In this document: positions 27,019-36,495 of the stretch, in pieces
Position numbering within the stretch: the stretch's first letter is position 1
Layout of the letters: each line of letters opens with the position of its first letter
NCBI RefSeq assembly: GCF_014196455.1
Contig: NZ_JACIDS010000004.1
Location: 124,001-188,000, forward strand
Direction: 5' to 3'
Source of the DNA: Kaistia hirudinis
GTDB lineage: Bacteria; Pseudomonadota; Alphaproteobacteria; Rhizobiales; Kaistiaceae
DNA: 64,000 nt
Notes under the pieces: model-generated
Told to the model about the DNA's origin: nothing
The model's input: only the letters and a program-made list of their open reading frames with translations
The model's database searches: none
Translations under genes and position numbers: made by a program

Positions 27019-28059
27019 TCAGGCGAGAAGGTTGACCGTGATGCGTTCGGCGAAGGCCTTCGGATCGGTCGTCGGATCGAGCACCTTCACCAGCTTCAGA
27101 TCTTCCGAGGCGCGCTGGATCTGCGCGACGAGTTCCGGGCCGATCGGATGGTTATGGCTGACGAGACCGCCGATGACGGCTTCGAGATCCTGCAGGCTGA
27201 GACCGGCGGGCTTGAGCGCATCGAGATACCAGGCCGCAACTTCGTCCGGATGGCCGGCGACATATTCGTGCAACTCAATATTGGCCTCGGCGAGCCGGCG
27301 GATAGCATCGCGATTGGCGTCGAGGAACGGGCCGTTCGCGCCGAGTACGCAGCAGGTGGCGCCCTCATAGACACCGGTCTGCGTGTCCGCGATCTTGGTG
27401 AAATTGAACTGCTTCTCGATCGAATAGGCCCAGGGATCGAGATGAGCGGCCAGATCCGCGTCGCCACGGTTGACCGTCTCGCCGACGAGATCGAACGGCA
27501 CGGCCTTCCACGTCACATCCGTTTCCGGATCGATGCCGTTCTTGGCGAGCGTCACCTGGAAGGCGACCTGCGGCGGGGCGCCGATGCCATAGGTGGCGAT
27601 CGTCTTGCCCTTGACGCCCGCGATGTCGGTGATGCCCGACGCGTTCGAGGCGAGCAGGCGCTGGCAGCCGCCATGCGAACCCACGAAGAGCTTGACGTCG
27701 AAGCCCTGCTCGAGCGGCTTCAGCCAGTCGCCGATCAGCCCCGCGCCGGCATCGGCCTTGCCCGTGGCGAGCGCCTGGATCAGCGTCTGGCCGCTGGCGC
27801 CCTGGTAGAACAGCTCCACGTCAAGATTGTGCTTCGTGTAGATGCCCTTGGCGACGCCGAAGCCGAGCGGCGAATGGCAGGCCGCCACTTCCGTCCAGGC
27901 GAGGCGGATCTTGGGGGCGTTGCCCGCGATCGCATAGCCGACCGAGCGGCTGCCCAGCACGCCGGCGGCACCCACCGCACCGGCGATGCCGGCCGCCTTG
28001 AGGATCTGCCGCCGCGAGATCGACGTGCCCGACTTCGAAACTGGCTTCTTGCTGCTCAT
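27019..28059 (-). CDS. ABC substrate-binding protein with Tat signal, sulfonate/nitrate family
   Basis: The 346-residue protein carries a twin-arginine type signal (SISRRQILKAAGIAGAVGAAGV) and is therefore probably exported folded. The mature part has KIRLAWTEVAACHSPLGFGVAKG and YQGASGQTLIQALATGKADAGAGLIGDWL, an SsuA/NMT1-like periplasmic fold. It is the first gene of the operon binding protein-permease-ATPase-small membrane protein-sseA. A palindrome lies 41-59 bp before the start. Ligand unknown; an organosulfur anion is inferred. Confidence 0.88.
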   Translation of the reverse strand: MSSKKPVSKSGTSISRRQILKAAGIAGAVGAAGVLGSRSVGYAIAGNAPKIRLAWTEVAACHSPLGFGVAKGIYTKHNLDVELFYQGASGQTLIQALATGKADAGAGLIGDWLKPLEQGFDVKLFVGSHGGCQRLLASNASGITDIAGVKGKTIATYGIGAPPQVAFQVTLAKNGIDPETDVTWKAVPFDLVGETVNRGDADLAAHLDPWAYSIEKQFNFTKIADTQTGVYEGATCCVLGANGPFLDANRDAIRRLAEANIELHEYVAGHPDEVAAWYLDALKPAGLSLQDLEAVIGGLVSHNHPIGPELVAQIQRASEDLKLVKVLDPTTDPKAFAERITVNLLA

Positions 28060-28099
28060 GCTGTTGTCCCCGAATGGCCGGATCGGCCGAATGCCTTAA

Positions 28100-28118
28100 G
28101 TCGATAATATTTATAGAC
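28100..28118. promoter_or_regulatory. Candidate Rrf2 operator, copy 4 (binding-protein to sseA operon)
   Basis: GTCGAT-AATATTT-ATAGAC: right half perfect, left half with one change. It lies 41 bp before the first gene of the operon, a position fitting promoter overlap. Confidence 0.6.
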
Positions 28119-28242
28119 TGAACGGAGAAGCGCGGCCCGGATGTTTTGCCTCTTCTTGGCCGCGTCCCGGAAACAAGCATCGCGGGCTGACGCGCCTCAT
28201 GAAAAGCGCAACCCACGGCCGGCGGTCGTCGGCCCCGCCGTT

Positions 28243-29532
28243 TCAGAGCGCCCCGTGGCGGGGCGGAAGCGTGTCGCTCAGATAGTAGTTGCCGACATTC
28301 ACATATTTGTACCGGACCGGATCATGCAGCGTATGGGTCCGCGCGTTCCGCCAATGGCGGTCGAAACCATACTGATCCGAAGTCGAGCGCGCTCCGGTGA
28401 GTTCGAACAGCTTGCTCGATACATGTAGCGATACTTCGGTGGTGATCGCCCTCGCCTCGGCGACAGCGATCGAGGCCGCGGCGACGGTCGCCTCATTCGG
28501 ATCCGCGATGGCAATATCGGTGTAGCGGCCGGCGCGCTCGGTCAGCGCGTCGGCGGAATGGACGCGAAGTGCGAGATCGCCGACGGCTGCGATCACATGC
28601 GGATCGTCGGAGCCATGCTGGTAGTCGGTTTCCAGATAGGGCCGGGCATGGGTCTTGGTGAAGGCGATCGTGTCGGCCAGCGCCGCGCGGGCGATGCCGA
28701 GGTCGATCGCGGCATGGATGATTTGCGCGACCGGCCCCATCGGGGTCGGGCGGTCGAAGACGATCTGGTGTGGCACCACCTGGAATTCCGACACGGGTAT
28801 GTCATCGAAGGTCGAGGTGCCGCTGCCTGTCGTCCGCTGGCCGAAACCGTTCCAGTCATCGATCAGATTGAGGCCGGCGGTCGCCCGTTCGAGGAAGACG
28901 AAGTTTGAGCGCTTCTCGGCATCGTTGGCGATCGCCACGATGACATGGGCGAAGAGAGCGCCAGTCGAATAGAATTTCTGGCCATTCAGAACATAGCCAT
29001 CACCGCTGCGCTCGATGCGGGTGGTGAAATCCACATTGCGCCGTGTGCCGATCTCGGTGAAGGCATTGCCGAACCGGTCACCATCGAGGACGCGCTGGAA
29101 CAGTACCTGCTTCTGTTCCTCGCTGGCGCCGAGGCGCACGCCTTCGACGATATAGAGATGGTTCTGCGGGATCTGGCCCAGGCTCCCATCCGCCGCCGCG
29201 ATGATCGCGATCACTTCCGCCAGCGTCACGGCGGAAACGCCGGCTCCGCCATATTCCTTGGGGACGGTGATGCCCCACAATCCGCTCTGCGAGAAACGCT
29301 CGATCTCGGCGATCGGCAGACGGCGCGCGCGGTCGCGGTCCGCGGCGCCTTTCGCGAATTCCGTCGCCAGTTCGCGAGCAATGGCGATCGCCTCCGCGTC
29401 GCTGGTGATGCGGTGGGCTTTCAGCCGGCGCGGCGCGATAAAGGGCGCCGGCCTCGCCACGGGCGGTGCTGCCGCGAAATGGTTCTGGCGTTCGATCTGG
29501 CTCACCTTGGCCGTCCCTTCAGAGCCAGGCAT
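28243..29532 (-). CDS. sfnB: SfnB-type flavoprotein monooxygenase/oxidoreductase (copy 2)
   Basis: The 429-residue protein is an acyl-CoA dehydrogenase-fold flavoprotein of the SfnB (sulfur acquisition oxidoreductase) group. Signature blocks are PKEYGGAGVSAVTLAEVIAII, then AAADGSLGQIPQNHLYIVEGVRLG and ALFAHVIVAI, ending WRNARTHTLHDPVRYKY. Members act with reduced flavin in cleaving C-S bonds of sulfones or sulfonates, as in the Pseudomonas sfn genes. Its start overlaps the end of the neighbouring sfnB copy by 14 bases. The two copies are clearly paralogous but diverged. Confidence 0.88.
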   Translation of the reverse strand: MPGSEGTAKVSQIERQNHFAAAPPVARPAPFIAPRRLKAHRITSDAEAIAIARELATEFAKGAADRDRARRLPIAEIERFSQSGLWGITVPKEYGGAGVSAVTLAEVIAIIAAADGSLGQIPQNHLYIVEGVRLGASEEQKQVLFQRVLDGDRFGNAFTEIGTRRNVDFTTRIERSGDGYVLNGQKFYSTGALFAHVIVAIANDAEKRSNFVFLERATAGLNLIDDWNGFGQRTTGSGTSTFDDIPVSEFQVVPHQIVFDRPTPMGPVAQIIHAAIDLGIARAALADTIAFTKTHARPYLETDYQHGSDDPHVIAAVGDLALRVHSADALTERAGRYTDIAIADPNEATVAAASIAVAEARAITTEVSLHVSSKLFELTGARSTSDQYGFDRHWRNARTHTLHDPVRYKYVNVGNYYLSDTLPPRHGAL

Positions 29533-30781
29533 GGCGGGTCGGCTTCACGCCGTTCAGATAGAAATTGCCGATGTGGAAATATTTCCAGCGCACCGGGTCG
29601 TGCAGCGTGTGGGTGCGGGCATTGCGCCAATGCCGGTCGAGGCCGTGCGCCGCCAGCGTCGAGCGCGTGCCGCCGAGCTCAAACAGCTTGTTGGCGGCGA
29701 GGATCGCGATTTCGGTCGAGAGTACCTTGGCCTCAGCGGTTGCCACCGCCGCCTCGGCAACGGTGTCCTCATTCGGATCGGCGAGCGCCACGTCGATCAG
29801 TCGCGCGGCGCGCTCCAGGATCGCCTCGGCCGCGTGAAGCCTGATCTCCAGATCGCCGACCGCCGAAATGGTGAAGGGGTCTTCCGTCGCCTTGTCGCGA
29901 CCGGAATCGACCCAGGCGCGCGCTCGGGTCCGGATGAAGGCGATCGTGTCCTCGATCGTTCCCCTCGCGATGCCGGTATCGACTGCGGCCTGTATGATCT
30001 GCGAGATCGGGCCGGCGGCCGTCGGACGCGCGAAGGCCTTGTAGGCCGCGACCACGCGCGACTTCGGCACGCGGACATTCTCGGCGATCACCGTTCCGGA
30101 CGCCGTCGTACGCTGGCCGAAGCTCGACCAGTCGTTGATGACGGTGAGGCCGGGCGCGTCGCGATCGGCGAAGGCGAGAAAGGAATTGCCGTCCTCGTCC
30201 AGCCCGACGATCGGGACGATATGGGCGAGCAGAGCCCCCGTCGCGTAGAACTTCTGCCCGTTGACGACAACGTTATCCCCGTCCTCGACGATCCGCGTCT
30301 CGAAGGTGCCGACATTGGCGGTGTTCTTCTCCGAGAAGGCGTTGCCGAAGCGGATGCCCTTCAGCACCTCGCCAAAGAAGAAGCGCTTCTGCTCCTCGGT
30401 TCCATCGGAGGCGATGTGCTCCAGAATGGAGAGATGGTTCTGGGGGATCTGTCCGATCGACGGATCGGCGGCCGAGATGATCTTGATCACCTCGGTCAGC
30501 GTGACATAGGAGACGCCCGCGCCGCCATAGGCCTTGGGAATGTTGATCCCCCATAGCCCGCTCTGCGAGAAGGCATCGAGTTCGTCGAGAGGCAGCAGCC
30601 CCTCCCGGTCGCGCAGCGCAGCGTCCTTTGCGAAGTCCGCTGCCAGATGACGGGCGATCTCGATCGCTTCCGCGTCCGAGGTGATGACATGAGCCGGGCC
30701 GGAGGGCCGTGGACGGGGCGCGAAATTCTCGTCGGGTGCGTTGACCCGCGTGGCGCGGCGGATATCGACGACGGCGGACAT
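29519..30781 (-). CDS. sfnB: SfnB-type flavoprotein monooxygenase/oxidoreductase (copy 1)
   Basis: The 420-residue paralogue of the next gene has the same order of blocks: PKAYGGAGVSYVTLTEVIKII, then SAADPSIGQIPQNHLSILEHI, and WRNARTHTLHDPVRWKY at the C-terminus. It follows the DszA-like monooxygenase gene by 46 bp. Tandem duplication followed by divergence suggests two substrates or a heteromer. Confidence 0.88.
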   Translation of the reverse strand: MSAVVDIRRATRVNAPDENFAPRPRPSGPAHVITSDAEAIEIARHLAADFAKDAALRDREGLLPLDELDAFSQSGLWGINIPKAYGGAGVSYVTLTEVIKIISAADPSIGQIPQNHLSILEHIASDGTEEQKRFFFGEVLKGIRFGNAFSEKNTANVGTFETRIVEDGDNVVVNGQKFYATGALLAHIVPIVGLDEDGNSFLAFADRDAPGLTVINDWSSFGQRTTASGTVIAENVRVPKSRVVAAYKAFARPTAAGPISQIIQAAVDTGIARGTIEDTIAFIRTRARAWVDSGRDKATEDPFTISAVGDLEIRLHAAEAILERAARLIDVALADPNEDTVAEAAVATAEAKVLSTEIAILAANKLFELGGTRSTLAAHGLDRHWRNARTHTLHDPVRWKYFHIGNFYLNGVKPTRHAWL

Positions 30782-30827
30782 GGTGATGTCTCCTGGCCCG
30801 GAAGGCGGGCAGATGGAACGATGTGGC

Positions 30828-32240
30828 TCAGGCAGCCGAGTCCCGGCGCGCGGCGGCCTCGGCGCGCTTCACGGCTTCGATGTCGCGATAGGCGGCAGCC
30901 GGATGCGGCGCAGCGAGCCGCGGCCCATCGCCGAACAGCTTTTCGCGCAAGGTTCCCGGGCGATAGGACGTCGGATAGGCGCCGCGCCGCTGCAACTCGG
31001 GGATGAGGAGATCGACGACGTTCTCGAAGGTCTCGGGCGTTACGGCATAAGCGAGGTTGAAGCCGTCGACGTCGGTTTCCTCGACCCATTCCTGCAAGAT
31101 GTCGGCAACCGTCGTCGGCGAACCGACGATGACCGGGCCAAGGCCGCCGATCCCACCCCAGCGCGCGATCTCATCGACGGTCCAGCGCTTTTCGGGGTCG
31201 CCATCGGTGATCGCGTCGATCGCCGCGCGACCGGCATTGGTCTGCACCTTGCGGATCGGATCGTTCGGCGCGTACTGCCCGAAATCGATGCCGGTCCAGC
31301 CGGACATGAACACCAGCGCGCCGTCATAACTGACATAGCGCTGATAGTCCGCGAACTTCGCCTGCGCTTCGGCATCCGTCTCACCGACGATAACGGTCTG
31401 GAGATTGTAGAAGAACATCTTGCGCGGATCGCGGCCAAGGGCGGCTGCGCGCTCTCGAATATCGCGAACATGGTTCTTGAGGATCGTCTTTGTCGGCGCC
31501 GCGATGAAGACGCATTCGGCGTTCTGGGCGGCAAAGCGCCGGCCGGGGCCGGAGGTGCCGGCCTGATAGAGCAGGGGAGTTCGCTGGGGCGAGGGCTCGC
31601 TCAGATGATAGCCGGGCACGTCGAAGAAGCGCCCCTTGTGGCCGATCTCATGGACCTTGTCGGGATTGGCGAAGACGCGCCGCTCCTTGTCGCGCAGGAT
31701 CGCCCCGTCTTCCCAGCTGCCTTCCAAGAGCTTGTAGAGAACTTCGAGATATTCGGCCGCGATTTCGTAGCGGTCGTCATGCTGGTTGAGGCCGCTCTGG
31801 CCGATGTTCTTTGCCCCGCTCTCCAGATAGGAGGTGACGATGTTCCAGCCCACGCGACCCTTGGAATGATGGTCGGCGGTCGAGAGGCGGCGGGCAAAGG
31901 TGTAGGGGTGCTCGAACGAGGTCGACACGGTGACGCCGATGCCCAGATGCTCGGTCGCCAGCGCGATCGGCGCCACGAGCTGCAGCGGATCATTGACCGG
32001 GATCTGCGCGCCCTGCTCGATGGCATGGCGCAGATTGCCTTTGTAGACGTCGTAGTAGCCGATCACATCGGCGATGAAGATGCCGTCGAAGATGCCGCGC
32101 TCCAGCGTGCGGGCCAGATCCTGCCAATAGTCGAGGTCCTTATATTTCCACGACCGGTCGCGCGGGTGCGCCCAGAGGCCCGGCGACTGATGGCCGACGC
32201 AGTTCATGTCGAAAGCATTGAAGCGGATCTGGCGGGTCAT
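30828..32240 (-). CDS. FMN-dependent monooxygenase, NtaA/SnaA/DmoA family
   Basis: The 470-residue luciferase-fold enzyme has FNAFDMNCVGHQSPGLWAHP at the N-terminus. Also present are GIGVTVSTSFEHPYTFARRL, GRVGWNIVTSYLESGAKNIG, and TPLLYQAGTSGPGRRFAAQNAE. This sub-group includes dimethylsulfide, sulfone and nitrilotriacetate monooxygenases. It needs reduced FMN from a partner such as the reductase at 16550. It heads an operon with two sfnB genes; a palindrome lies about 92-110 bp upstream in the divergent promoter region shared with the oxygenase-metY pair. Confidence 0.88.
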   Translation of the reverse strand: MTRQIRFNAFDMNCVGHQSPGLWAHPRDRSWKYKDLDYWQDLARTLERGIFDGIFIADVIGYYDVYKGNLRHAIEQGAQIPVNDPLQLVAPIALATEHLGIGVTVSTSFEHPYTFARRLSTADHHSKGRVGWNIVTSYLESGAKNIGQSGLNQHDDRYEIAAEYLEVLYKLLEGSWEDGAILRDKERRVFANPDKVHEIGHKGRFFDVPGYHLSEPSPQRTPLLYQAGTSGPGRRFAAQNAECVFIAAPTKTILKNHVRDIRERAAALGRDPRKMFFYNLQTVIVGETDAEAQAKFADYQRYVSYDGALVFMSGWTGIDFGQYAPNDPIRKVQTNAGRAAIDAITDGDPEKRWTVDEIARWGGIGGLGPVIVGSPTTVADILQEWVEETDVDGFNLAYAVTPETFENVVDLLIPELQRRGAYPTSYRPGTLREKLFGDGPRLAAPHPAAAYRDIEAVKRAEAAARRDSAA

Positions 32241-32653
32241 CGTCTTTCCGGCAAAGCATCCCGGGGATCGTCCTCCGGGAACGCTATAAATTCTGCCGGT
32301 CGGCGGGGTCCTCGGGGAGCCTTTCGTTTTTGTTTATCGATTAAGTAGAGAAATCTTGTTCCGTCCCGAGCCGGTCCGGCGCATCGCCGCCGCTTCGGCC
32401 TTGCGGAACCAGCGCGACGATCCGGACCGATCAACCGGGGGCTGCGCGGGCGCGAAGGCGCGACCCGGCCAGCGACGTGTTTTGCGACCGGACGCCGGAG
32501 CAGCAGAAACGATCTCCACTTCGCTCGCCAAAGAGAAAGCTTTTGCTTCTCGGCGCTGACAGCGCCGATCTAGCCTTCAGAAGCTGATTTCGCCGTCGTG
32601 GCGAAGGGCTCCGCCCCGCCGATGCTTGAACGGCACCGAGGAAAATCATTCCG
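32241..32653. other. Divergent promoter region between monooxygenase-sfnB operon and oxygenase-metY operon
   Basis: The 413-bp region has no convincing gene. Its left third is AT-rich and holds the palindrome at 32332-32350. A hairpin GGCGCT-GAC-AGCGCC lies near 32555-32569, without a T-run. The remaining part is GC-rich and may be a long 5' leader of the plus-strand operon. Confidence 0.6.
32332..32350. promoter_or_regulatory. Candidate Rrf2 operator, copy 5 (monooxygenase-sfnB / oxygenase-metY divergent region)
   Basis: GTTTAT-CGATTAA-GTAGAG: spacing of seven kept, each half with one or two changes from TCTAT/ATAGA. It is 92 bp before the minus-strand monooxygenase. Confidence 0.5.
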
Positions 32654-32680
32654 ATGGGCGGAACAATTGAGGAGGCGTCT

Positions 32681-33727
32681 TTGACGGCCGAGAAGACACT
32701 GCCAATTCTTGATATTTCTCGCCTCGACGCAGGGCCGGCCGAGCGCGGCGCGTTCCTGCGCGACCTTCGCCATACCGCCCGCGATGTCGGCTTCTTCTAC
32801 CTGAGCGGGCATGGCGTTCCCGATGCGCTGACGAGGGAGATCGTCGCCCAATCGCGTCGCTTCTTCGCGCTGCCGACCGAGGACAAGCTGGCCATCGAGA
32901 TGGTCAACTCGCCGCATTTCCGCGGCTATACGCGCATTGGTCGGGAACTGACGCGCGGCGCGGCCGATTGGCGCGAGCAGATCGATTTCGGGTCGGAGCG
33001 TCCGCGCTTGCCCATCGGTCCGGATACGCCGGCCTGGGCGCGGCTGCAGGGACCGAACCTCTGGCCGGCAGCGCAGCCGGAACTGAAGGGCGTCGTGACG
33101 GAATGGCAGGGCCGCCTCACCGACATAGCCGTGCGCCTGCTGAAGGCTTTCGCGGTTTCGCTCGAGCAGGACGAGAACGTCTTTGCCCCGATCTACGAGA
33201 CCGGGCCGATCCAGCATCTGAAGCTCATCCGCTATCCCGGCCGCGATGCGACGGAAAGCGACCAGGGCGTCGGCGCGCATAAGGATGGCGGCTTCCTGAC
33301 GCTGCTCCTGCAGGACGAGAATCAGGGCGGGCTGCAGGTGATCGACCAGTCCGGCGACTGGATCGACGCCCCGGCGATCCCGGGAACCTTCATCGTCAAT
33401 ATCGGCGAAGTCCTGGAGATCGCCTCGAACGGCTATCTCCGCGCCACGGTCCACCGTGTTGTGACGCCGCCGGCCGGACGCGACCGCGTCTCGGTCGCCT
33501 TCTTCTTCGGCGCGGCGCTCGATGCGACGGTACCGCTGCTGGAGATTACGCCCGCACTCGCCGCCGAGGCGCTGGGCCCTGCCACGGACCCGCAGAACCC
33601 GCTCTTCCGCGAGATCGGCCAGAACTATCTGAAGGGCCGCCTCCGCTCTCACCCGGACGTTGCCGAGCGGCACTACGCCGATCTCCTCGATCCGACCGCC
33701 AAGCGCGAACCCGCCTCGGCCTATTGA
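32681..33727 (+). CDS. Isopenicillin-N-synthase-like 2-oxoglutarate/Fe(II) oxygenase
   Basis: With a TTG start at 32681, preceded by GAGGAG six bases upstream, the protein has 348 residues. An ATG at 32654 in the same frame is the alternative but has a poorer site. Domains: DIOX_N (LPILDISRLDAGPAERGAFL) and the jelly-roll core with the iron facial triad His-x-Asp in GVGAHKDGGFLTLLLQD and distal His in ATVHRVVTPP, followed by the RVS 2-oxoglutarate motif. metY follows 25 bp downstream. The substrate is unknown; oxidation of a thioether or sulfonate is inferred from neighbours. Confidence 0.87.
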   Translation: MTAEKTLPILDISRLDAGPAERGAFLRDLRHTARDVGFFYLSGHGVPDALTREIVAQSRRFFALPTEDKLAIEMVNSPHFRGYTRIGRELTRGAADWREQIDFGSERPRLPIGPDTPAWARLQGPNLWPAAQPELKGVVTEWQGRLTDIAVRLLKAFAVSLEQDENVFAPIYETGPIQHLKLIRYPGRDATESDQGVGAHKDGGFLTLLLQDENQGGLQVIDQSGDWIDAPAIPGTFIVNIGEVLEIASNGYLRATVHRVVTPPAGRDRVSVAFFFGAALDATVPLLEITPALAAEALGPATDPQNPLFREIGQNYLKGRLRSHPDVAERHYADLLDPTAKREPASAY

Positions 33728-33752
33728 CGGACCTTTCACCCGGAGCTTTCCG

Positions 33753-35063
33753 ATGACCTACCAGCCGACCAAGTTCGAAACCAAGCGCTTCGAGACGCTC
33801 GTCCTTCATGGCGGCACGTACCGGGCCGACCCGACCACGGGCGCCGTTGCGGTACCGATCTACCAGTCGACGTCGTTCCAATTGCCCAACACGGCGGCTG
33901 CCGATCGGCTGTTCGCGCTGGAAGAGGACGGCTTCATCTATTCCCGCGTCGCCAACCCGACGCAGGATGCGCTGGAGCAGCGCATCGCGGTGATCGAGGG
34001 CGGTGTCGCGGCGCTGGCGCTCGCCTCCGGCCAGGCGGCGTCGGCCTATTCGCTGCTGAACCTGACCCGGCCCGGCGACAATATCGTCTCCTCGACCGGT
34101 CTCTATGGCGGCACCTGGGCGCTGTTCAACGCGACGCTGAAGAATCTTGGTGTCGAAACCCGCTTCGTCGACCCGTCCGATCCGGAGAGCTTCCGCCGCG
34201 CCACCGACAGCCGCACGCGCGCCTATTACGCGGAATCGCTGCCCAATCCGAAGCTCGAAGTCTTTCCGATCGCGGAAGTGGCGGCCATCGGTCGAAGCCT
34301 CGGCATCCCGCTCATCGTCGACAACACCGCCGCGCCGCTCACGATCCGCCCGCTCGACCACGGCGCCGCCATCGTCGTCTATTCGGCGACGAAATATATC
34401 GGCGGCCACGGCACGACGATCGGCGGACTGATCGTCGATGGCGGCAATTTCCCCTGGATCGACCATCCGGAGCGCTTTCCGAATCTGCACGAGCCGGATC
34501 CCAGCTATGGCGGCGCGACCTGGTTCGACAAGGCGAAGCCGCTCGGCCCGGTGGAGTACATCTTGCGCACCCGTGCCGTGCTGCTGCGCGATATCGGCGC
34601 GGCGATCTCGCCCTTCGCTGCCTTCCAGTTCATCCAGGGTCTCGAGACGCTGCCGCTGCGGATCCGCCAGCACAATGAGAATGCGATCAAGGTCGCGAAC
34701 TTCCTCAAGACCCATCCGAAAGTCGAGCGCGTCATCTTTCCGGGCTTCCAGACCGGTGTCGCCCGCGAGCGGGCCGACAAATATCTGAATGGCGGCTTTG
34801 GGGCGCTGCTCGGCTTCGAGGTCGAGGGCGGGCGCGATGCGGGCCGACGTTTCATCGATTCCCTGACGCTGCTCTACCACGTCGCCAATATCGGCGATGC
34901 GCGCTCGCTGGCGATCCATCCCTCGACCACGACCCATTCGCAGCTCTCGCCGGAAGCCCAGCTCGCGACCGGCGTGACGCCCGGCTATGTGCGGCTCTCG
35001 ATCGGCATCGAGCATCCCGACGATATCATCGCCGACATCGCGCAGGCGCTCGACCGCGCCTGA
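33753..35063 (+). CDS. metY: O-acetylhomoserine sulfhydrylase / Cys-Met metabolism PLP enzyme
   Basis: The 436-residue enzyme belongs to the Cys/Met metabolism PLP family, MetY type by length. Blocks are FETLVLHGGTYRADPTTGAVAVPIYQS, the PLP lysine in YSATKYIGGHGTTIGG, and the C-terminal ARSLAIHPSTTTHSQL. It condenses O-acetylhomoserine with sulfide (or methanethiol), so it can fix sulfide released by desulfonation. It is preceded by the 2OG oxygenase gene and begins at MTYQPTKFETK, as in homologues. Confidence 0.93.
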   Translation: MTYQPTKFETKRFETLVLHGGTYRADPTTGAVAVPIYQSTSFQLPNTAAADRLFALEEDGFIYSRVANPTQDALEQRIAVIEGGVAALALASGQAASAYSLLNLTRPGDNIVSSTGLYGGTWALFNATLKNLGVETRFVDPSDPESFRRATDSRTRAYYAESLPNPKLEVFPIAEVAAIGRSLGIPLIVDNTAAPLTIRPLDHGAAIVVYSATKYIGGHGTTIGGLIVDGGNFPWIDHPERFPNLHEPDPSYGGATWFDKAKPLGPVEYILRTRAVLLRDIGAAISPFAAFQFIQGLETLPLRIRQHNENAIKVANFLKTHPKVERVIFPGFQTGVARERADKYLNGGFGALLGFEVEGGRDAGRRFIDSLTLLYHVANIGDARSLAIHPSTTTHSQLSPEAQLATGVTPGYVRLSIGIEHPDDIIADIAQALDRA

Positions 35064-35407
35064 GCCAAAGCGGGCTCGTCATCGGGCAGCAGCGCGGAAC
35101 AAACCACCATGGAACAGCTGCATATTAAAAACGACGATCTTTATCGAGATAGTCTTCTAATGCACGCTGTCATGGCAGTCAGGAACTGGCTGACGCGGAG
35201 ATTTGAGGGAGCAGCTTGCCCCGCGGACCAAAGGCTAAAGCGCCACGAATGGCTTCGTGGTTCCCATGCGGAAGGAACGACGCGCATGACCCGGCTTCTC
35301 TGTTGACGCTCTGCTGAGCGACCACCGCGAACCCCCACATCGACAGATTTCAACAACGCGGCGCGTCACCGCGAACGGATCGGTGCGCGCTTCTTGAGGA
35401 TCATGAA
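35064..35407. other. Intergenic region upstream of the tau operon
   Basis: The 344-bp stretch holds no convincing gene. A 65-codon frame at 35109-35306 has no good ribosome site and no recognisable sequence. An AT-rich segment near 35125-35160 contains TTTATCGAG and ATAGTC, elements like the Rrf2-type palindrome but not at the standard spacing. A promoter for tauABCD is expected here. Confidence 0.5.
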
Positions 35408-36439
35408 ATGAGCCATTCCACCCATCGCTTTTCCCGCCGCGCGGCGCTTGCCGCAGCGGCGGCCATCGGGCTGACCTTTGCCGCCGGCGTGGGCGGCGCC
35501 CGTGCCGAGGACAAGCTTGTCATCGCCTATCAGACCGTTGTGGAGCCGTCGAAGGTTCCGCAGGCGGACGGGACCTATGAGAAGGCCACCGGCGCCAAGA
35601 TCGAATGGAAGAAGTTCGATTCCGGCGCCGACGTGATCACGGCGATCGCATCGGGCGCGGTCGATATCGGCTATGTCGGCTCGAGCCCGCTGGCCGCGGC
35701 GGCCAGCCGCGAGCTCCCGATCCAGACCTTCTTCATCGTCGGCCTCATCGGCGAATCCGAAGCCCTGGTCGCCCGCAACGGCGCCGGCATCGCGAAGCCG
35801 GAGGATCTGGTCGGCAAGAAGATCGCCGTCCCGTTCGTCTCGACGACCCATTACAGCCTGCTCGCCGCGCTGAAGCACTGGGGCATCGATCCGAAGTCGG
35901 TCGAGATCCTCAATCTGCGTCCGCCGGAGATCGCGGCTGCCTGGGAGCGCGGTGACATCGACGCTGCCTATGTCTGGGATCCGGCGCTCGGCAAGATCAA
36001 GGAGAACGGCAAGGTCATCACCTCCTCGGCCGAGGTCGCCAAGTGGGGCGCTCCGACCTTCGATGCCTGGATCGTCCGCAAGGAATATGCCGACGCGCAT
36101 CCCAAGGCCGTCGAGGGCTTCGTCAAGGTCACGGGCGACGCCTATGCGGCCTTCCTCAAGGATCCCGCCGCCTGGGGCGCGAAATCGGCCGAGGCCGAGA
36201 AGATCGCCCGCCTGACGGGCGCCAAGCTCGAGGAGGTCCCGGCGCTCCTGCAGGGCTATCAGTTCCCGACGCTGGAGGAGCAGGCCTCGGCCACGCTGCT
36301 CGGCGGCGGAACGGCCAAGGCGATCGCCGACGCGTCGGCCTTCCTCAAGGAGCAGGGCAAGATCCCGGCCGTCCTGGCCGATTACGGTCCCTATGTGAAC
36401 AAGAGCTTCGTCGACGGGGCGCGCGGCGCCACGAACTGA
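35408..36439 (+). CDS. tauA: Taurine ABC transporter substrate-binding protein
   Basis: The 343-residue protein has an N-terminal signal with two arginines (HRFSRRAALAAAAAIGLTFA) cleaved near GARAEDK. Mature blocks KLVIAYQTVVEPSKVPQADG, then GAKIEWKKFDSGADVITAIAS and GDIDAAYVWDPALGKI are TauA signatures. It is the first gene of tauABCD. Confidence 0.93.
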   Translation: MSHSTHRFSRRAALAAAAAIGLTFAAGVGGARAEDKLVIAYQTVVEPSKVPQADGTYEKATGAKIEWKKFDSGADVITAIASGAVDIGYVGSSPLAAAASRELPIQTFFIVGLIGESEALVARNGAGIAKPEDLVGKKIAVPFVSTTHYSLLAALKHWGIDPKSVEILNLRPPEIAAAWERGDIDAAYVWDPALGKIKENGKVITSSAEVAKWGAPTFDAWIVRKEYADAHPKAVEGFVKVTGDAYAAFLKDPAAWGAKSAEAEKIARLTGAKLEEVPALLQGYQFPTLEEQASATLLGGGTAKAIADASAFLKEQGKIPAVLADYGPYVNKSFVDGARGATN

Positions 36440-36495
36440 CGAGGGGCGCGGCGGCGCAGGTGCTTCCTCTCGCCTGCGCCGCCTGGAGGCCGCAA

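Noticed and set aside
35136-35154. Possible seventh copy of the Rrf2-type palindrome before tauA
   Set aside because: ATAGTC is present, but at a seven-base spacing the left half reads GATCTT, which does not match. TTTATCGAG and ATAGTC are too close together for the standard layout.
35109-35306. 65-codon frame before tauA
   Set aside because: No ribosome site, no recognisable sequence, and unusual composition in an AT-rich regulatory stretch. Kept only as a note on the intergenic region.
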